Shown one piece after another: positions 47,401 to 57,425 of a DNA stretch of 64,000 bases. Within the stretch, counting starts at the first letter, position 1. Each line of letters begins with the position of its first letter. Origin of the DNA: Hibiscus mutabilis (taxonomy: Eukaryota; Streptophyta; Magnoliopsida; Malvales; Malvaceae); NCBI GenBank assembly GCA_019671005.1, contig CM033718.1:28660508-28724507 (forward strand). The letters run 5' to 3'. The notes beneath the pieces are model-generated. The model made no database searches. It saw only the letters and a list, made by a program, of their open reading frames with translations, and was not told the origin of the DNA. Both the position numbers and the translations under genes were made by a program.

Positions 47401-48031
47401 AATTCCAATCTAATAACGATTTGAACCATACTACTAGTCTAGGGTTCATACAAGCCATAGTTCTCATGCATGTTATCATTTTCATTACCAATTTAGCAAC
47501 CCATCAGATTTTGATATAGACTCAATTCACATATACTCTTCTACCTTCTCATCTAACATACATACATTTCTAGTTTATACACAATAACTACTTGAATCAA
47601 GAAGGGAATAACCAAGATTTTACCTTCCTAGCTTGATTATCAAGTAAAATCCCTAGCATGCAAGCTCCAATTTTCCTTTCAATGGAGTTTTCTATCAAAC
47701 TCTCTCTCTAATTTCTTTTCTCTCCATTCGGCTAATAAGGGAAATTGAAGAAGATGATATAACTTAGTGGATTTAGGAAGTTACTATTTTGTCCTTAATT
47801 AGTCATCAACTATAGGATTAATCAAGGGCATTTAAGGAACTAAGAATTTTAGCATGCAAGCTTTAACTTTCTTATTTAATTCGGTTTAGTCATCTTAATT
47901 GGGTCACCATTCTTTCAATTTCTTTCGTTTAGGTCCTTACTCATCCTAATTAGCTTAGGATTAAATTCAATTGAACTAGCAAATCAAATTACTAGTCCCA
48001 AAACTTCTAGGCTATAGTTTAGGGTATTACA
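44484..48031 (-). repeat. Relic H, right LTR part
   Basis: Minus-orientation Tekay-type LTR with the minisatellite at 45415, the core block TTTATACCGTTGGAAAGC near 46805 and a CT-rich tract at 47700. Ends AGGGTATTACA before the AAATT TSD. No coding DNA. Confidence 0.75.
45415..45660. repeat. 24-bp minisatellite, about ten degenerate units
   Basis: Unit CAAGTGGGTACACAAAGTAC plus CTAC; variants include AAGAAGGTGTCCTCAACACC. It gives periodic but meaningless reading frames on the minus strand. Confidence 0.9.
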
Positions 48032-48036
48032 AAATT
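48032..48036. repeat. TSD, right copy (AAATT), of relic H
   Basis: Matches 30485-30489. Confidence 0.85.
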
Positions 48037-48797
48037 TATATCCATCTATTCTAGCAATTTTCACCATCTAGACAGCCCACACATATATACAAAATTGACA
48101 TTCGAAATAATCTTTTACAATTCCAAGTTGACACCAAAACTAGACCTTACTAGACCTCAAAATTCATCAATTTAGGATCAGGTTTAATTCGATTTAAGCA
48201 TCACCCAAAACATCCATTCTATACTCAGTCAAGCTTCAAAACAACCATATACATTTAGCTATCTATCTAAAATATTTGCTAAACATGATGTCTCAAACAC
48301 AACCAATTCCCCCACAAAATTAAGTACTCTATACTCATTCCATGCTTCAATTCACAAGAGATTAAAAGTAACAAGATAACTTACTCTTATCTGATTATCA
48401 ACAGCACACAAAGATGAAATTCAAGATCTTTCAAGCATCGATTTTTTTCCTAGCAACTTCAAACTCACTTTCTCTCAACTTCTTTCTCCTAGATGGTTCG
48501 GTGTTTTTGGAAGACAAAAGGTTTCAAGGATCATTTCTCCTAATGACCAGTTAATGGAAAGCATTAACATCACCATAGGACATGTATAATGTCCCCACCA
48601 AAGATTTCATTTTGCATGCAAGTCTCACATTCTAATTATATTACTATTTGGTCCATGATGATTCGGCCACTCATTTCTTAACTCGTCTCTATTTGATCAC
48701 TATAATAAGCCATAGAAGTTATTAGTGTTTAAGGAATTAAAACATAGTTTTAGTTCTATATATTCAATTCTACTAAGCCTGTTTTTAGGTTGTTACA
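48037..48797 (-). repeat. E left LTR, segment 4 (LTR start)
   Basis: Last part of the left LTR; read in minus it starts TGTAACAACCTAAAAACAGG. Confidence 0.75.
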
Positions 48798-48816
48798 ATC
48801 CTCTCCCCCTTAAAAG
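48798..48816 (-). other. PPT of element E (minus strand)
   Basis: ATCCTCTCCCCCTTAAAAG; in reverse CTTTTAAGGGGGAGAGGAT, directly before the minus-strand LTR start. Very close to the Tekay PPT at 20498. Confidence 0.85.
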
Positions 48817-50073
48817 AAATTCGTCATCGAATTTCCTAAAATACTTCTTCTACTTATCCGTCATACAAATCTCAATCTCCAATTCTTATGACAGGAAGTC
48901 ATAAGACTTAAACAATCAAATCCTTGTTCGAATTTATAGCTATGGTATTTAAAATTATCACTGGTATCATGAAATATTTGTCACATCAATTTTAACATAC
49001 TCTTTGATCTATTCATTTAATTAACTTGAACATATTCTCAATATCCACATACACTTATAAGATAGTCTTCAATTTTTATTTTATAATCTCTAGGACACAA
49101 GAACATTCTTTATCAATCATAGATTCGAGTCAATGTAGTCTTTTAGCTTAATATATACCACCGAAATAATCAAATTATTTAAGCTTACAATCAAATCACA
49201 ATTTCCAATTTCACATTCATACATAATCAACATGAAATTCATGCTTTCAACCATCTAATCAAATTATTAGGCATCATCAAACTTCACTTAGCTATAACCT
49301 AGCGTCCCAAGTAAGCAAACAAAATTACTTGTATCACAAAAATTAAAGAACAAACATTTCAAAACCAAATGCTTGATTCCCCAAGATGTTCGAACAGCTA
49401 GACAAGTACAAGGTCAAGGATAACAAATTTGTTACTATGAACTCGAAGATTACCAAGTTCATAAAACTAGATTCAATCATGATCACACAATACAAGGAAT
49501 CCGAAACAGTCTTTCAAGATTTCCTAAGGATGCAATATGTTCTAAATTTTGTATATAAAACAGGGTAGTCTCTAGGATTGCCTAAATTCAATGTTAAAAC
49601 AGTTTTAGTATTCCAATTAGACACAAGCATTGAATTCAAGGTTTTCCACTTCAATGGCAGCTTCGTTTAATACCTTAACTTAGCAAGACAGTTTACTAGA
49701 AATTTCCAGCTAATATATCTTACTCACTCAACCATTTCCTTAATACTATTGAGGATCCATTATGGTTTGTCATTACAACAATACATTCTTAAGCTCAATT
49801 TAAAGGATTTACATCTTACTATATTGAAATCAAAACAGTTTGTTCCATTCCTCAATCGAGTAGGACAATTGCTTTTATAGTCTCGTTTTAACATTTGATT
49901 CAAACACATTCTTTCATTACAAACTTCCAGCATTAAAGTCCTTAATTTTCACGTATGTGCACAATGTGAATCAATTAATTCAACATATCTCAAGTGCTTA
50001 AAAATAGTCCCAACCATGCATTTTTACACATACTTACGCATCAAAGATTATCCTCTAAGGCTCTTGAAACATA

Positions 50074-50078
50074 TCAAT
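50074..50078. repeat. TSD, left copy (TCAAT), of the solo LTR
   Basis: Exact match to 51002-51006. Confidence 0.85.
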
Positions 50079-51001
50079 TGACACGCGTCGTTTTTGCGTC
50101 AATATAATTCCTTCTTCTTAAATAATAATTAAAGGAATTCAAACGTAGTAAAAGAGAAGTAAGGGTCGGTCCCACATGGACTAAGAAAACTTCCTGATTT
50201 ATGTTTGTTGAATCGGTGAGCCAACAAAAGAGTTGAATAATATTTAAGTATGGTGGGGATTTGTGGAATTAAGTAAAAAATAAGAGATTTTAGAGAAGAT
50301 TAGGAAGTGGATTTATTATGGTAAGGATTAGCCTCGGGCTCTTGCTTTGACTCAGTTTCCTCGAATCATCGGAAAAAGGATTTTTCACTTTGGGATTCAC
50401 GTTGGTTACTTGCCTACAAGGATCAATCCTTGTGACTGTGCCTTGTATACCGAATACCCAAGTGCCATCTTTGATATCGATTTTTGAAATTGATCTAATC
50501 AAAAACAATGTTGTAGATCAAAAATGTTTAAGTAAAGGCCGACTCGGACTATTAAAACCCAAAAAATGAGATCCCCTTTTTTGAGTTTGCCCAAAGGGGG
50601 TATTTATAGTAGCCTAAAACCCTAAAAATAACCCTAAAGAGGTAAAATATAAATCCCAACTTATTTAAATTAATTACAAAAGATAATTCCAAAGTTTGAA
50701 TTTAAATCATGGCTGATAAGTCATCTGAAACACAGCTGATAAGCTATCATCGCTGCTGACGTGCATCTTCTAGAAGATGCTGATGTGGCATCCAGTCAGA
50801 CTTTCATGCCCAGATTCATGCCCACTAATCCATCCATGAGTCCAGAAAATAAAAAAATGCACAATTTTATCAGTTTTAGCAACATTTCTGGAATCTACTA
50901 TTTTGTATTGAAAATAAACAAAAATGCCCAAATTAGCAACTTCAAACAACCAATCAAGGAGTAATTATCGATAGAATAATGCATAATTTAAGCACTAATC
51001 A
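50079..51001 (-). repeat. Solo LTR of an unrelated gypsy-like family (923 bp)
   Basis: Plus-strand ends are TGACACGCGTCG and GCACTAATCA (TG...CA), with exact TCAAT on both sides and nothing coding inside. Orientation is inferred as minus from a TATA-like CTATAAATACCCCC read in reverse near 50600. The stretch AAGGGTCGGTCCCACATGG (50159-50178) resembles a motif I recall from Athila-related plant repeats, from memory only. Confidence 0.82.
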
Positions 51002-51006
51002 TCAAT
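51002..51006. repeat. TSD, right copy (TCAAT)
   Basis: Matches 50074-50078. Confidence 0.85.
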
Positions 51007-51708
51007 ACAGTCCATTCCACTTATAACCTCATTCAATATATTCAAATAGTCTCAAAACAACTCATGGATACCAAAACCATGCAGTTTACTAACATCTTAG
51101 TTTGGTTACATAAAACAATCGGATTTCCTGATTCAATCGAATGAGAGCTCATTACAGCCTTCAAATTAAGTTTTCAACAAGCCTAATTCTCTCAAACAAT
51201 TTTTAAACAATGAGGTATAACTACAAAGTGCATGACTGAATGTTAAAACAAGATTCTTTTCTTTTGATCGAAATCTTCAAACACTTGTTTTATGCTTTAT
51301 AGGTTTTCGGCTAAAACATTCAAAACATGTTCTCATGTTAGGTTCATCCTAACTGTCCTTCTAATATATATATATTGACCATGCTTTCATCATTCCCTTT
51401 ATAATTCAAACATTTTGCATACATGTATATGCATGGAAATAGGCATTTAAATTCCTCTATTCATATACCTTATTTACATTTAACAATAACCCAACCAATA
51501 CGAACATAACCTTCAAAAATTTGTTAAATGAATCTATCATACAATGTTCTTTCTTATTTTCCAATCAATTCAAATAACCATCATATAAGAGAGAGCTCTA
51601 TTCGACTCAGATCACTACTACTTATTAAATTTTAACTCCTAGGTGGCACAAAAGACTTATGAGGATGTAGTGAGTCCATGTTTAGTCCGAGAATTGATTA
51701 AACCATTC

Positions 51709-51720
51709 TCTGATACTAAT
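51709..51720 (-). other. PBS of element E (minus strand)
   Basis: CTGATACTAAT directly left of the LTR end; in reverse ATTAGTATCAG, one change from the initiator-Met PBS. Confidence 0.75.
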
Positions 51721-52062
51721 TGTAACGTCCCCCAACCCGGTCTAGAAGATAAATCGAGTTAAGGCACGTTAACGACAAACAAGCAAGCAGTTAAGATGAC
51801 TAAACTCTGATCCAAACAAGCATGCGAAGGGAATTTAAGGAAAATTTAAAACTTTTAAGTTATCCAGAAGGATACTAAATTTAGTACATGATCAACTAGT
51901 GGCCAAACCGATTTAAGCCAACATTCATAGCATAACAAGGAAGCCCTCTAATGTCAAGTTGATGCGCTTTAACCAATATTGCTTTGATCAGGATGGATAT
52001 GGCATCACGGAAAACATGCATGATATCTAAGAAGCTCTTTCATAATGTATCTTATTCGATCA
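51721..52062 (-). repeat. E right LTR, surviving terminal 342 bp
   Basis: TGTAACGTCCCCCAACCCGG...; matches 4273-4614 with scattered substitutions, then is cut off by F sequence. Confidence 0.88.
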
Positions 52063-52131
52063 CCAAAAAAGGGTAAAATCCAATACGTTGCTCAATGACA
52101 TCCTCAAGAACGACCTGAATCCAATACCAAA

Positions 52132-52848
52132 TGATAGAGTAGCGCAAATCCGAATAAAGTGAAAAACAAACAAACCAAAATAAAGAATTTAGATTTGCTT
52201 ATAGTGGTGGCGTCAATGGAGGAAGCTTGAATATGTGGAGATGGTGTGATGAATTGATAGTTGTCCTCAGCACCCTCTTAGATACAATTATCTAAGCAAG
52301 TAACCTCAAGCGGCTCTAACCCACCCTCCCAAACACGATTGTATGGGCAAGCAGAAGTGTGAAGATCCTCAACAACAAAGTTCTAATCCTAATAAACTTA
52401 GGAATTAAATACAATAAATAAATGCCAAAATCTAATATCCTAATTAGATAAGTAACTTCTAATAATAAATAAATGCTAAAAATAAAATCCTAATTAAATA
52501 AATCTGATCCTAATAGATATTGCAGAATCCTATATTGATTTAAATTACAAATAATCAAATAAAATCTTGAAAATTTGCAATTATCCAAAAATCCCGTATA
52601 GGAATTTCTGCATGCGCTGTCTTCGCTAAAATAGACGTATCTGGAGATCCAGATGTCCGATTGAGGCGTTTCAAGATGGTTTGGAAAGGTAATTTGCAGC
52701 CGGACAAGTTTTAAGAAGACATGTTGACCCATAAATGCCTGGATCCCATCCAAAAATGCTTCGCAAGTTGAATGATGTTTCTGACTTGCAAAGCAGTTTC
52801 AACTTCTTTTCCAAGATGATTATTTTGACCCCTCTTATGCTCGTATCA
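52132..52848 (-). repeat. F LTR (3' LTR of the minus unit, promoter deleted)
   Basis: 717 bp; the deletion joint is at about 52382 (AACAACAAAGTTCTAATCC), removing the segment that holds TATATAAAGG in other copies. Confidence 0.87.
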
Positions 52849-53471
52849 TTCCCCCACTCCTCAAAAAGATTCGCCCTCGAATATAGATCGGTAAATGGAG
52901 GAAGTTCATCAAAGTACCATAGAAGAGAGGACGTCTTGAAGGATCCTTTTGCAGAGTCTCTTTTTGCAATGTAATTTACATGTTTCTTCTCATTGGGATC
53001 ATCAAGATTGTTCTTTTGGTCGCAAAGTAGCTCATTATCATCTTCAAAATTGTTATTAATGCTAAAAGAGGAACAAGCATAAATAGAATTCTGAAAACAT
53101 TCAATGATACCTTTTGATTGTAAGGTACCTTCGTCGGTGTTTGTCATTTGATGATCATCTTCAATTGGAATAGTAGGTTCGTCACTAGAAACAAACACAC
53201 TACTTATAATTTCTTCCTCATCAATAGGCAAGGTTAAACTCTCGATGGTATCGTCTTCCTCATGTTGTTTAGAAGAACAAATTTCTTGATCATGCTCCGG
53301 ATCACGTATTTCAATAACATTAGAAGACATCAATTCAGACAACATATCTCTCAAAAAATTTTCTTGGAAATAAAACTTATCTGGAGAATCATACCCTGAA
53401 TGATCTAGTCGACAACAATAATGACATCGAGTCCCCAAAAGGGTAAAATCCAATACGTTGATCAATGACAT
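52671..53471 (-). CDS. F-element ORF, open copy (266 aa, CCHC-like)
   Basis: Start chosen at 53471 (MSLINVLDF), the Met shared by all three copies; a longer frame from 53561 would include LTR-derived hydrophobic residues. N-terminal CHYCCRLDHSGYDS has CCHC spacing with the last Cys changed to Ser. Then come an acidic middle (EIRDPEHDQEICSS; SLTLPIDEEEIISS), NTDEGTLQSKGII, a Ser/Asn-rich part with INNNFEDDNELLCDQ, and DLYSRANLFEEWGNDTS at the PPT. The frame continues about 60 codons into the 3' LTR. No capsid, protease or polymerase motif. Open over 266 codons while the other two copies are broken, so either young or under some constraint. No known function; a nucleocapsid or pol-tail fusion remnant is the simplest reading. 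Confidence 0.6.
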   Translation of the reverse strand: MSLINVLDFTLLGTRCHYCCRLDHSGYDSPDKFYFQENFLRDMLSELMSSNVIEIRDPEHDQEICSSKQHEEDDTIESLTLPIDEEEIISSVFVSSDEPTIPIEDDHQMTNTDEGTLQSKGIIECFQNSIYACSSFSINNNFEDDNELLCDQKNNLDDPNEKKHVNYIAKRDSAKGSFKTSSLLWYFDELPPFTDLYSRANLFEEWGNDTSIRGVKIIILEKKLKLLCKSETSFNLRSIFGWDPGIYGSTCLLKTCPAANYLSKPS

Positions 53472-53501
53472 CCTCAAGAATGACCTGAATCCGATACCAA
53501 A

Positions 53502-54373
53502 TGATAGAGTAGTGCAAATTCGAATAAAGAGAAAAACAAAACAAACCAAAATAAAGAACAAATCTGAAAGTTTAGATTTGCTTATGGTGGTGGCGTCAAT
53601 AGAGGAAGCTTGAATATGTGGAGATGGCGTGATGTATTGATAGTTGTCCTCAACACCCTCTTAGACGCAATTATATAAGCAACCAACCTCAAGCGGCTCT
53701 AACCCACCCTCCCAAACACGATTGTATAGGCAAGCAGAAGTGTCGAGATCCTCCACAACAAATCTCAGAGAACTTGAAAATTGATTTGCTTCTAAAACAC
53801 AAGATAATGTTCTTGCAAGTTGGAACTCAAAAGAGAATTTTATTTAATCATTCAAATCTGAATTACAATGTGGGTGAAGCCTCCTTTATATAGGCCATGG
53901 AGAAGTTCTAATCCTACTAAACTTAGGAATTAAATACAATAAATAAATGCTAAAATCTAACATCCTAATTAGATAAGTAACTTCTAATAATAAATAAATG
54001 CTAAAAATAAAATCCTAATTAAATAAATCTTATCCTAATAGATATTGCAGAATTCTATATTGATTTAAATTATAAATAATCAAATAAAATCTTGAAAATT
54101 TGCAATTATCAAAAAATCCCGTATAGGAATTTCTGCATGCGCTTTCTCCGCTAAAATATACGTATCTTGAGATCCAGATGTCCGATTGAGGCGTTTCAAG
54201 ATGCGTTGGAAAGATAATTTGCAGCCGGGCAAGTTTTAAGAAGACATGTTCACCCATAAATTCCTGGATCCCATCAAAAAATGCTTCGCAAGTTGACTGA
54301 TGTTTCTGACTTGCAAAGCAGTGGAAACTTCTTTTCCAAGATGATTATTTTGACCTCTCTCATGCTCGTATCA
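53502..54373 (-). repeat. F LTR (5' LTR of the minus unit)
   Basis: 872 bp, with TATA candidate (minus) at 53883-53892. Its U5-like third matches the 37054-37922 LTR subtype, while its partner at 52132 shares only part of it because of the deletion. Confidence 0.88.
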
Positions 54374-55865
54374 ATAGGGCAGTAATCAAACTGTCCAAAA
54401 CTGTCCAAGACATCTAAACTGCTGCTGCCAGGCAGCATGTGCACTGCTTACTTAAACGTCCATAATTTTTATTCCATACGTCATAATTTCAAATCGTTTA
54501 CACCCTTAGAAAGCTAACTCAACTATCTTTCTAACCATATAGGCCTTGCATTTTTATTCTTTACCAATTAATACAGTTTTTAACTTAAAGACAAGTCAAG
54601 TTACACCACTGGACAATTTGCACTGTCCCTAGAGTTTCATTTCTATAATATGTTTTACAATTCGGAATTCAATTCCGTTTGTTTCTAATGAAACTAGACA
54701 CATTAAGGTTCTAACCGTATAAATTACAGCCATTAATTCAACCATTACTATTTATGGTGAATTTTCAAGATTACTGCCCAAAATAGAGTTTTCTGGGCAG
54801 ATTTCACCAAGCTAGATTTTTAGCTTCATTAATCACTTAGATGGTACTTCTAACATGTTAATTCAACTTATATACATACTCATACAAGTCTCGATCAGTT
54901 CAACTATCTGTTAAACATGTGAAATCAGGGCATTATTGATCAATATGTTCGGTCACTCTATTAGGGCAACATTCAATGCTATTTTCCAACAATGTGTTAA
55001 CATTTCTCAAGCAATTTGGTTATGTTACAACCCCTTATAAGCTCTTAAAATAGACCCGATTCGTACTCACATACATACATGCTTAGCTCAATCCTTTCAT
55101 GCTCTTATATATATACATAAAACAAAACAGTCACATGTATACATTTAATCTGACTATGAACAACCAAAATTAAGTTCAATGATTCACCAACCATATCAAT
55201 CAAACAATTAACAAGAATCAACGACATGGGTGAGTTTCTCATAGAATCCAACAACATATTTCATGGAAAAGCTCATGGGAATTCAACAGAGTTGCAGCTA
55301 AAGGAGATAGAAACATTCACCTATTTCCTTAGCATTCGGTAAGCATGACAATTGAAGCCAATTTGACTCTAACTCTAACATCTATGGTTGGTTCCAAGCT
55401 CTCTCTCTCTCTCATTTCCCTCTCTTTCTCTAATCGGTTTAACCAAATGGATGAAGGGAGAAGATGATTCCTTCATTTACTCACTAATCGTGAGTCAGCA
55501 ATGCACTAACATGTCTAATTGACATGTGTATACCCTCTTAAGCTTTCTTTAATGTTACATGCAATTCCCTAGTTAATCTAGGCTTTTAATTTGGTCATTT
55601 CTTAAGAGATATCTAATTCCATTTCCTCACTTTTTGGTCCTAATTCACTCAATTTAATCCTATCTTGTTCAATTAGTCTTGGGAGATAGTTTCATAATAA
55701 TTTAACTAGAATTTCTATGTTCTATAATCGTACACACAATTATATTATTCAATTTAACTAATTATCAATCTAATTTTTACATATATCAAAATGCTTGATC
55801 CTTGAGGAACCATTTCGAGTACAAGAATCATTGGATACTGTTAACCCAGTTTTAGGGATGTTACA
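54374..55865 (-). repeat. Relic G, left LTR (inner part)
   Basis: Minus-orientation Tekay-type LTR: AGGGCAGTAATCAAACTGTC, the GCTGCCAGGCAGCATGTGCA block at about 54424, a (CT)n tract at 55399-55413, ending GGGATGTTACA, which is the LTR start in minus. The outer half is missing. Confidence 0.8.
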
Positions 55866-56105
55866 ATCCCCCCTTAAAATAATTTCATCCTCGAATTTCT
55901 TCGATGACGAAGAATTTTCGTTATCAAGTTCAAAATATTTTTACATACTCGGAAATTTTCAAACAAAGAAAACAACCTCTATTGGTTATAAGCTACCAAT
56001 ACGAACAAGAACTCGAACTCCTAGGTGGCACACTAGACTTATGACAATGCAGTGAGTCCATGTTTAGTCCGAGAATCGATTAAACCATGCTCTGATACCA
56101 ATAAA
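55866..56105 (-). mobile_element. Relic G interior, 240 bp with both PPT and PBS
   Basis: PPT in reverse (ATCCCCCCTTAAAAT, 55866-55880) and PBS in reverse (GCTCTGATACCA, 56089-56100, all 12 bases of the initiator-Met core) are only about 210 bp apart. The whole coding part is absent. The segment next to the PBS (CTCCTAGGTGGCACA ... GTGAGTCCATGTTTAGTCC) is shared with element E at 51640-51695. Confidence 0.85.
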
Positions 56106-56926
56106 TGTAACACCCCCACCCGGTTTAGTAGTAAATCAGCAGAGGAGCATTACGGGAGACAAACACTAGACTAGAAATCACGAACCAATTAAAATTTTTT
56201 CTAACTCACCACTATTAGGTAAGTTGAGAGACTAGCAAGGCACTTATACATTCCAATTTGATCATGCAAGCATGTACATGTTTATCATTCATGTGATCAT
56301 ATACATAGCATTTGAATAACGTACATAGACTAGCATATGCTCATTCAATGCAAACTCATATATGCGTTGCTTGATTTTCTTTTAACAACAATTATCATGT
56401 TTACAGTGGCATACACAATTTGAATTACTAGGCATGGTCTTCTAGGACATTACAATCAATACATGTATGCACTTCGTAAGGGTTTAACAAAACATGTTCT
56501 TATGTGCTCACATTCGATTCATGACTCAATCAAGCATATCATGTTTCATGGACATTATAGGCCATTCATATGATCAGTTACTTTCAATTGTTCATACAAG
56601 GTTAACTACTATTTAGGCATGTGAACAAGCAAGGCATTCGAATGGCTTATATAGACTAGAACATTTTTGTTTCAATCCAACATTCTATTTAACTCATGTA
56701 AATATTTCCTGTAGGTTTAACTAGTCATGCTTTTATGTACATACATTCAAAAATAACTTCAAGTCAGCATGTAGCATATCACTCCTTACCTATTCGGCAT
56801 TAACAAGCTCACGTATAACAATAAACATTTCCATCATTCATTTTAGTACATATAAAATCAAGGTCAAAGCATCTCAACAACAACAAGAAACCCTATCCAA
56901 ATATTCAAGTCATCAACAACTCAAAT
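56106..56926 (-). repeat. Relic G, right LTR (outer part)
   Basis: TGTAACACCCCCACCCGG...; different subfamily from E. It runs until the copia LTR at about 56927. Confidence 0.75.
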
Positions 56927-57340
56927 TGTGCTCAAATTTGCATCTTTCTTGTAAACACTAGTGTTGTTCTCCATTGTTATTTATTTCCTAGTGTCTATTT
57001 GGGTGTTTGAGAGTGCTTACATTATGCAAACACCTATCTTGTGAGGATTTTCTAGTTTGCTTCTTTATACTAAAATTTTGGAAAAAGATTCAATAGACTT
57101 TAGGGTATAAGTCTATTGAATTGTGTAAGGTTACTTAGTATCCTTAAAAGAAAGACAAATTAGTGAATTTGTGAAAAATACTTAGTGTGGTCACTAAGGT
57201 AGTGGATGTAGACTCCATTGAGGGAGTTCAACCACTCTAAATCACCTTGCAATTTCCTACCTTTGCAATTAGTGTCCACCAATCTTTAAAAATCCAATTC
57301 GCCCCTCTTGGATATATTCAATTGATTGCTACACTCTTCA
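56927..57340 (+). repeat. Ty1/copia 5' LTR (start uncertain)
   Basis: Ends CTACACTCTTCA followed by a PBS. The U5 side has AATTCGCCCCTCTTGG, typical of SIRE/Angela-type copia LTR ends. The start is placed at TGTGCTCAAATTTG but could be further left. No downstream LTR copy was found. Confidence 0.6.
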
Positions 57341-57342
57341 AT

Positions 57343-57358
57343 TGGTATTAGAACTTGG
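57343..57358 (+). other. Copia primer-binding site
   Basis: TGGTATTAGAACTTGG, close to TGGTATCAGAGCTTGG. Confidence 0.75.
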
Positions 57359-57425
57359 CTCATTGGAAGGTCTTACAACCTCTTGAGAAGATCCAAGAAG
57401 TGTGCTATCATCCACAAGGTCATTC

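Larger units (their letters stand above)
30490..48031 (-). mobile_element. Tekay-type relic H (minus strand), LTR sequence only
   Basis: Left end TGTAACACCCCTCGC, right end AGGGTATTACA, flanked by exact AAATT. Own sequence is 30490-32406 and 44484-48031, about 5.5 kb after removing relic I and its TSD copy. It contains no gag, pol, PBS or PPT that I can see. At 5.5 kb it is longer than a single 3.6-3.9 kb LTR, and it seems to pass through similar LTR parts twice, so I infer two partial LTRs fused with loss of the interior. Confidence 0.75.
48817..51708 (-). other. Interior of element E, no recognisable protein
   Basis: About 2 kb once the solo LTR is removed. Both strands were checked for gag, DSG protease, RT FIDD, integrase and chromodomain motifs; none was seen. 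The longest frames are about 60-70 codons and show no family resemblance. Either the coding part was deleted or E was a large non-autonomous derivative. Confidence 0.6.
4273..52062 (-). mobile_element. Tekay-type gypsy element E (minus strand), heavily invaded
   Basis: Two related LTR ends begin at 4273 and 51721 (TGTAACGTCCCC on the plus strand, i.e. the LTR 3' end read in reverse). They stay alignable for about 340 bp with scattered differences. A minus-strand PBS lies just left of 51721 and a PPT just right of 48797, which gives the order left LTR (4273-48797), interior (48798-51720), right LTR (51721 on). The left LTR is broken by a full Tekay element, a Tekay LTR and relic H. The interior carries no recognisable gag or pol. 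The right LTR is cut at about 52062. The left flank reads TATAA (4268-4272), but the matching right flank is lost. Confidence 0.75.
52063..54373 (-). mobile_element. F element, minus strand, with an intact ORF
   Basis: From right to left (its own 5' to 3'): LTR 53502-54373, interior 52849-53501, LTR 52132-52848, then a 69-bp stub of a second interior (52063-52131) including its PBS. The left LTR has lost about 135 bp including the TATA region. The unit lies exactly between the broken right LTR of E and the broken left LTR of G, so the flanking DNA was deleted with or after the insertion. Confidence 0.87.

Noticed and set aside
49386..49568. 60-codon frame MFEQLDKYKVKDNKF in E's interior
   Set aside because: Lys-rich but no family resemblance and no partner frame; probably chance in AT-rich DNA.
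51721..56105. Idea that E and G are one tandem element sharing a middle LTR
   Set aside because: The left piece (51721-52062) and right piece (54374-55865) are separated by F, do not overlap, and the outer LTRs at 48797 and 56106 are of different subfamilies, so two broken elements are more likely.
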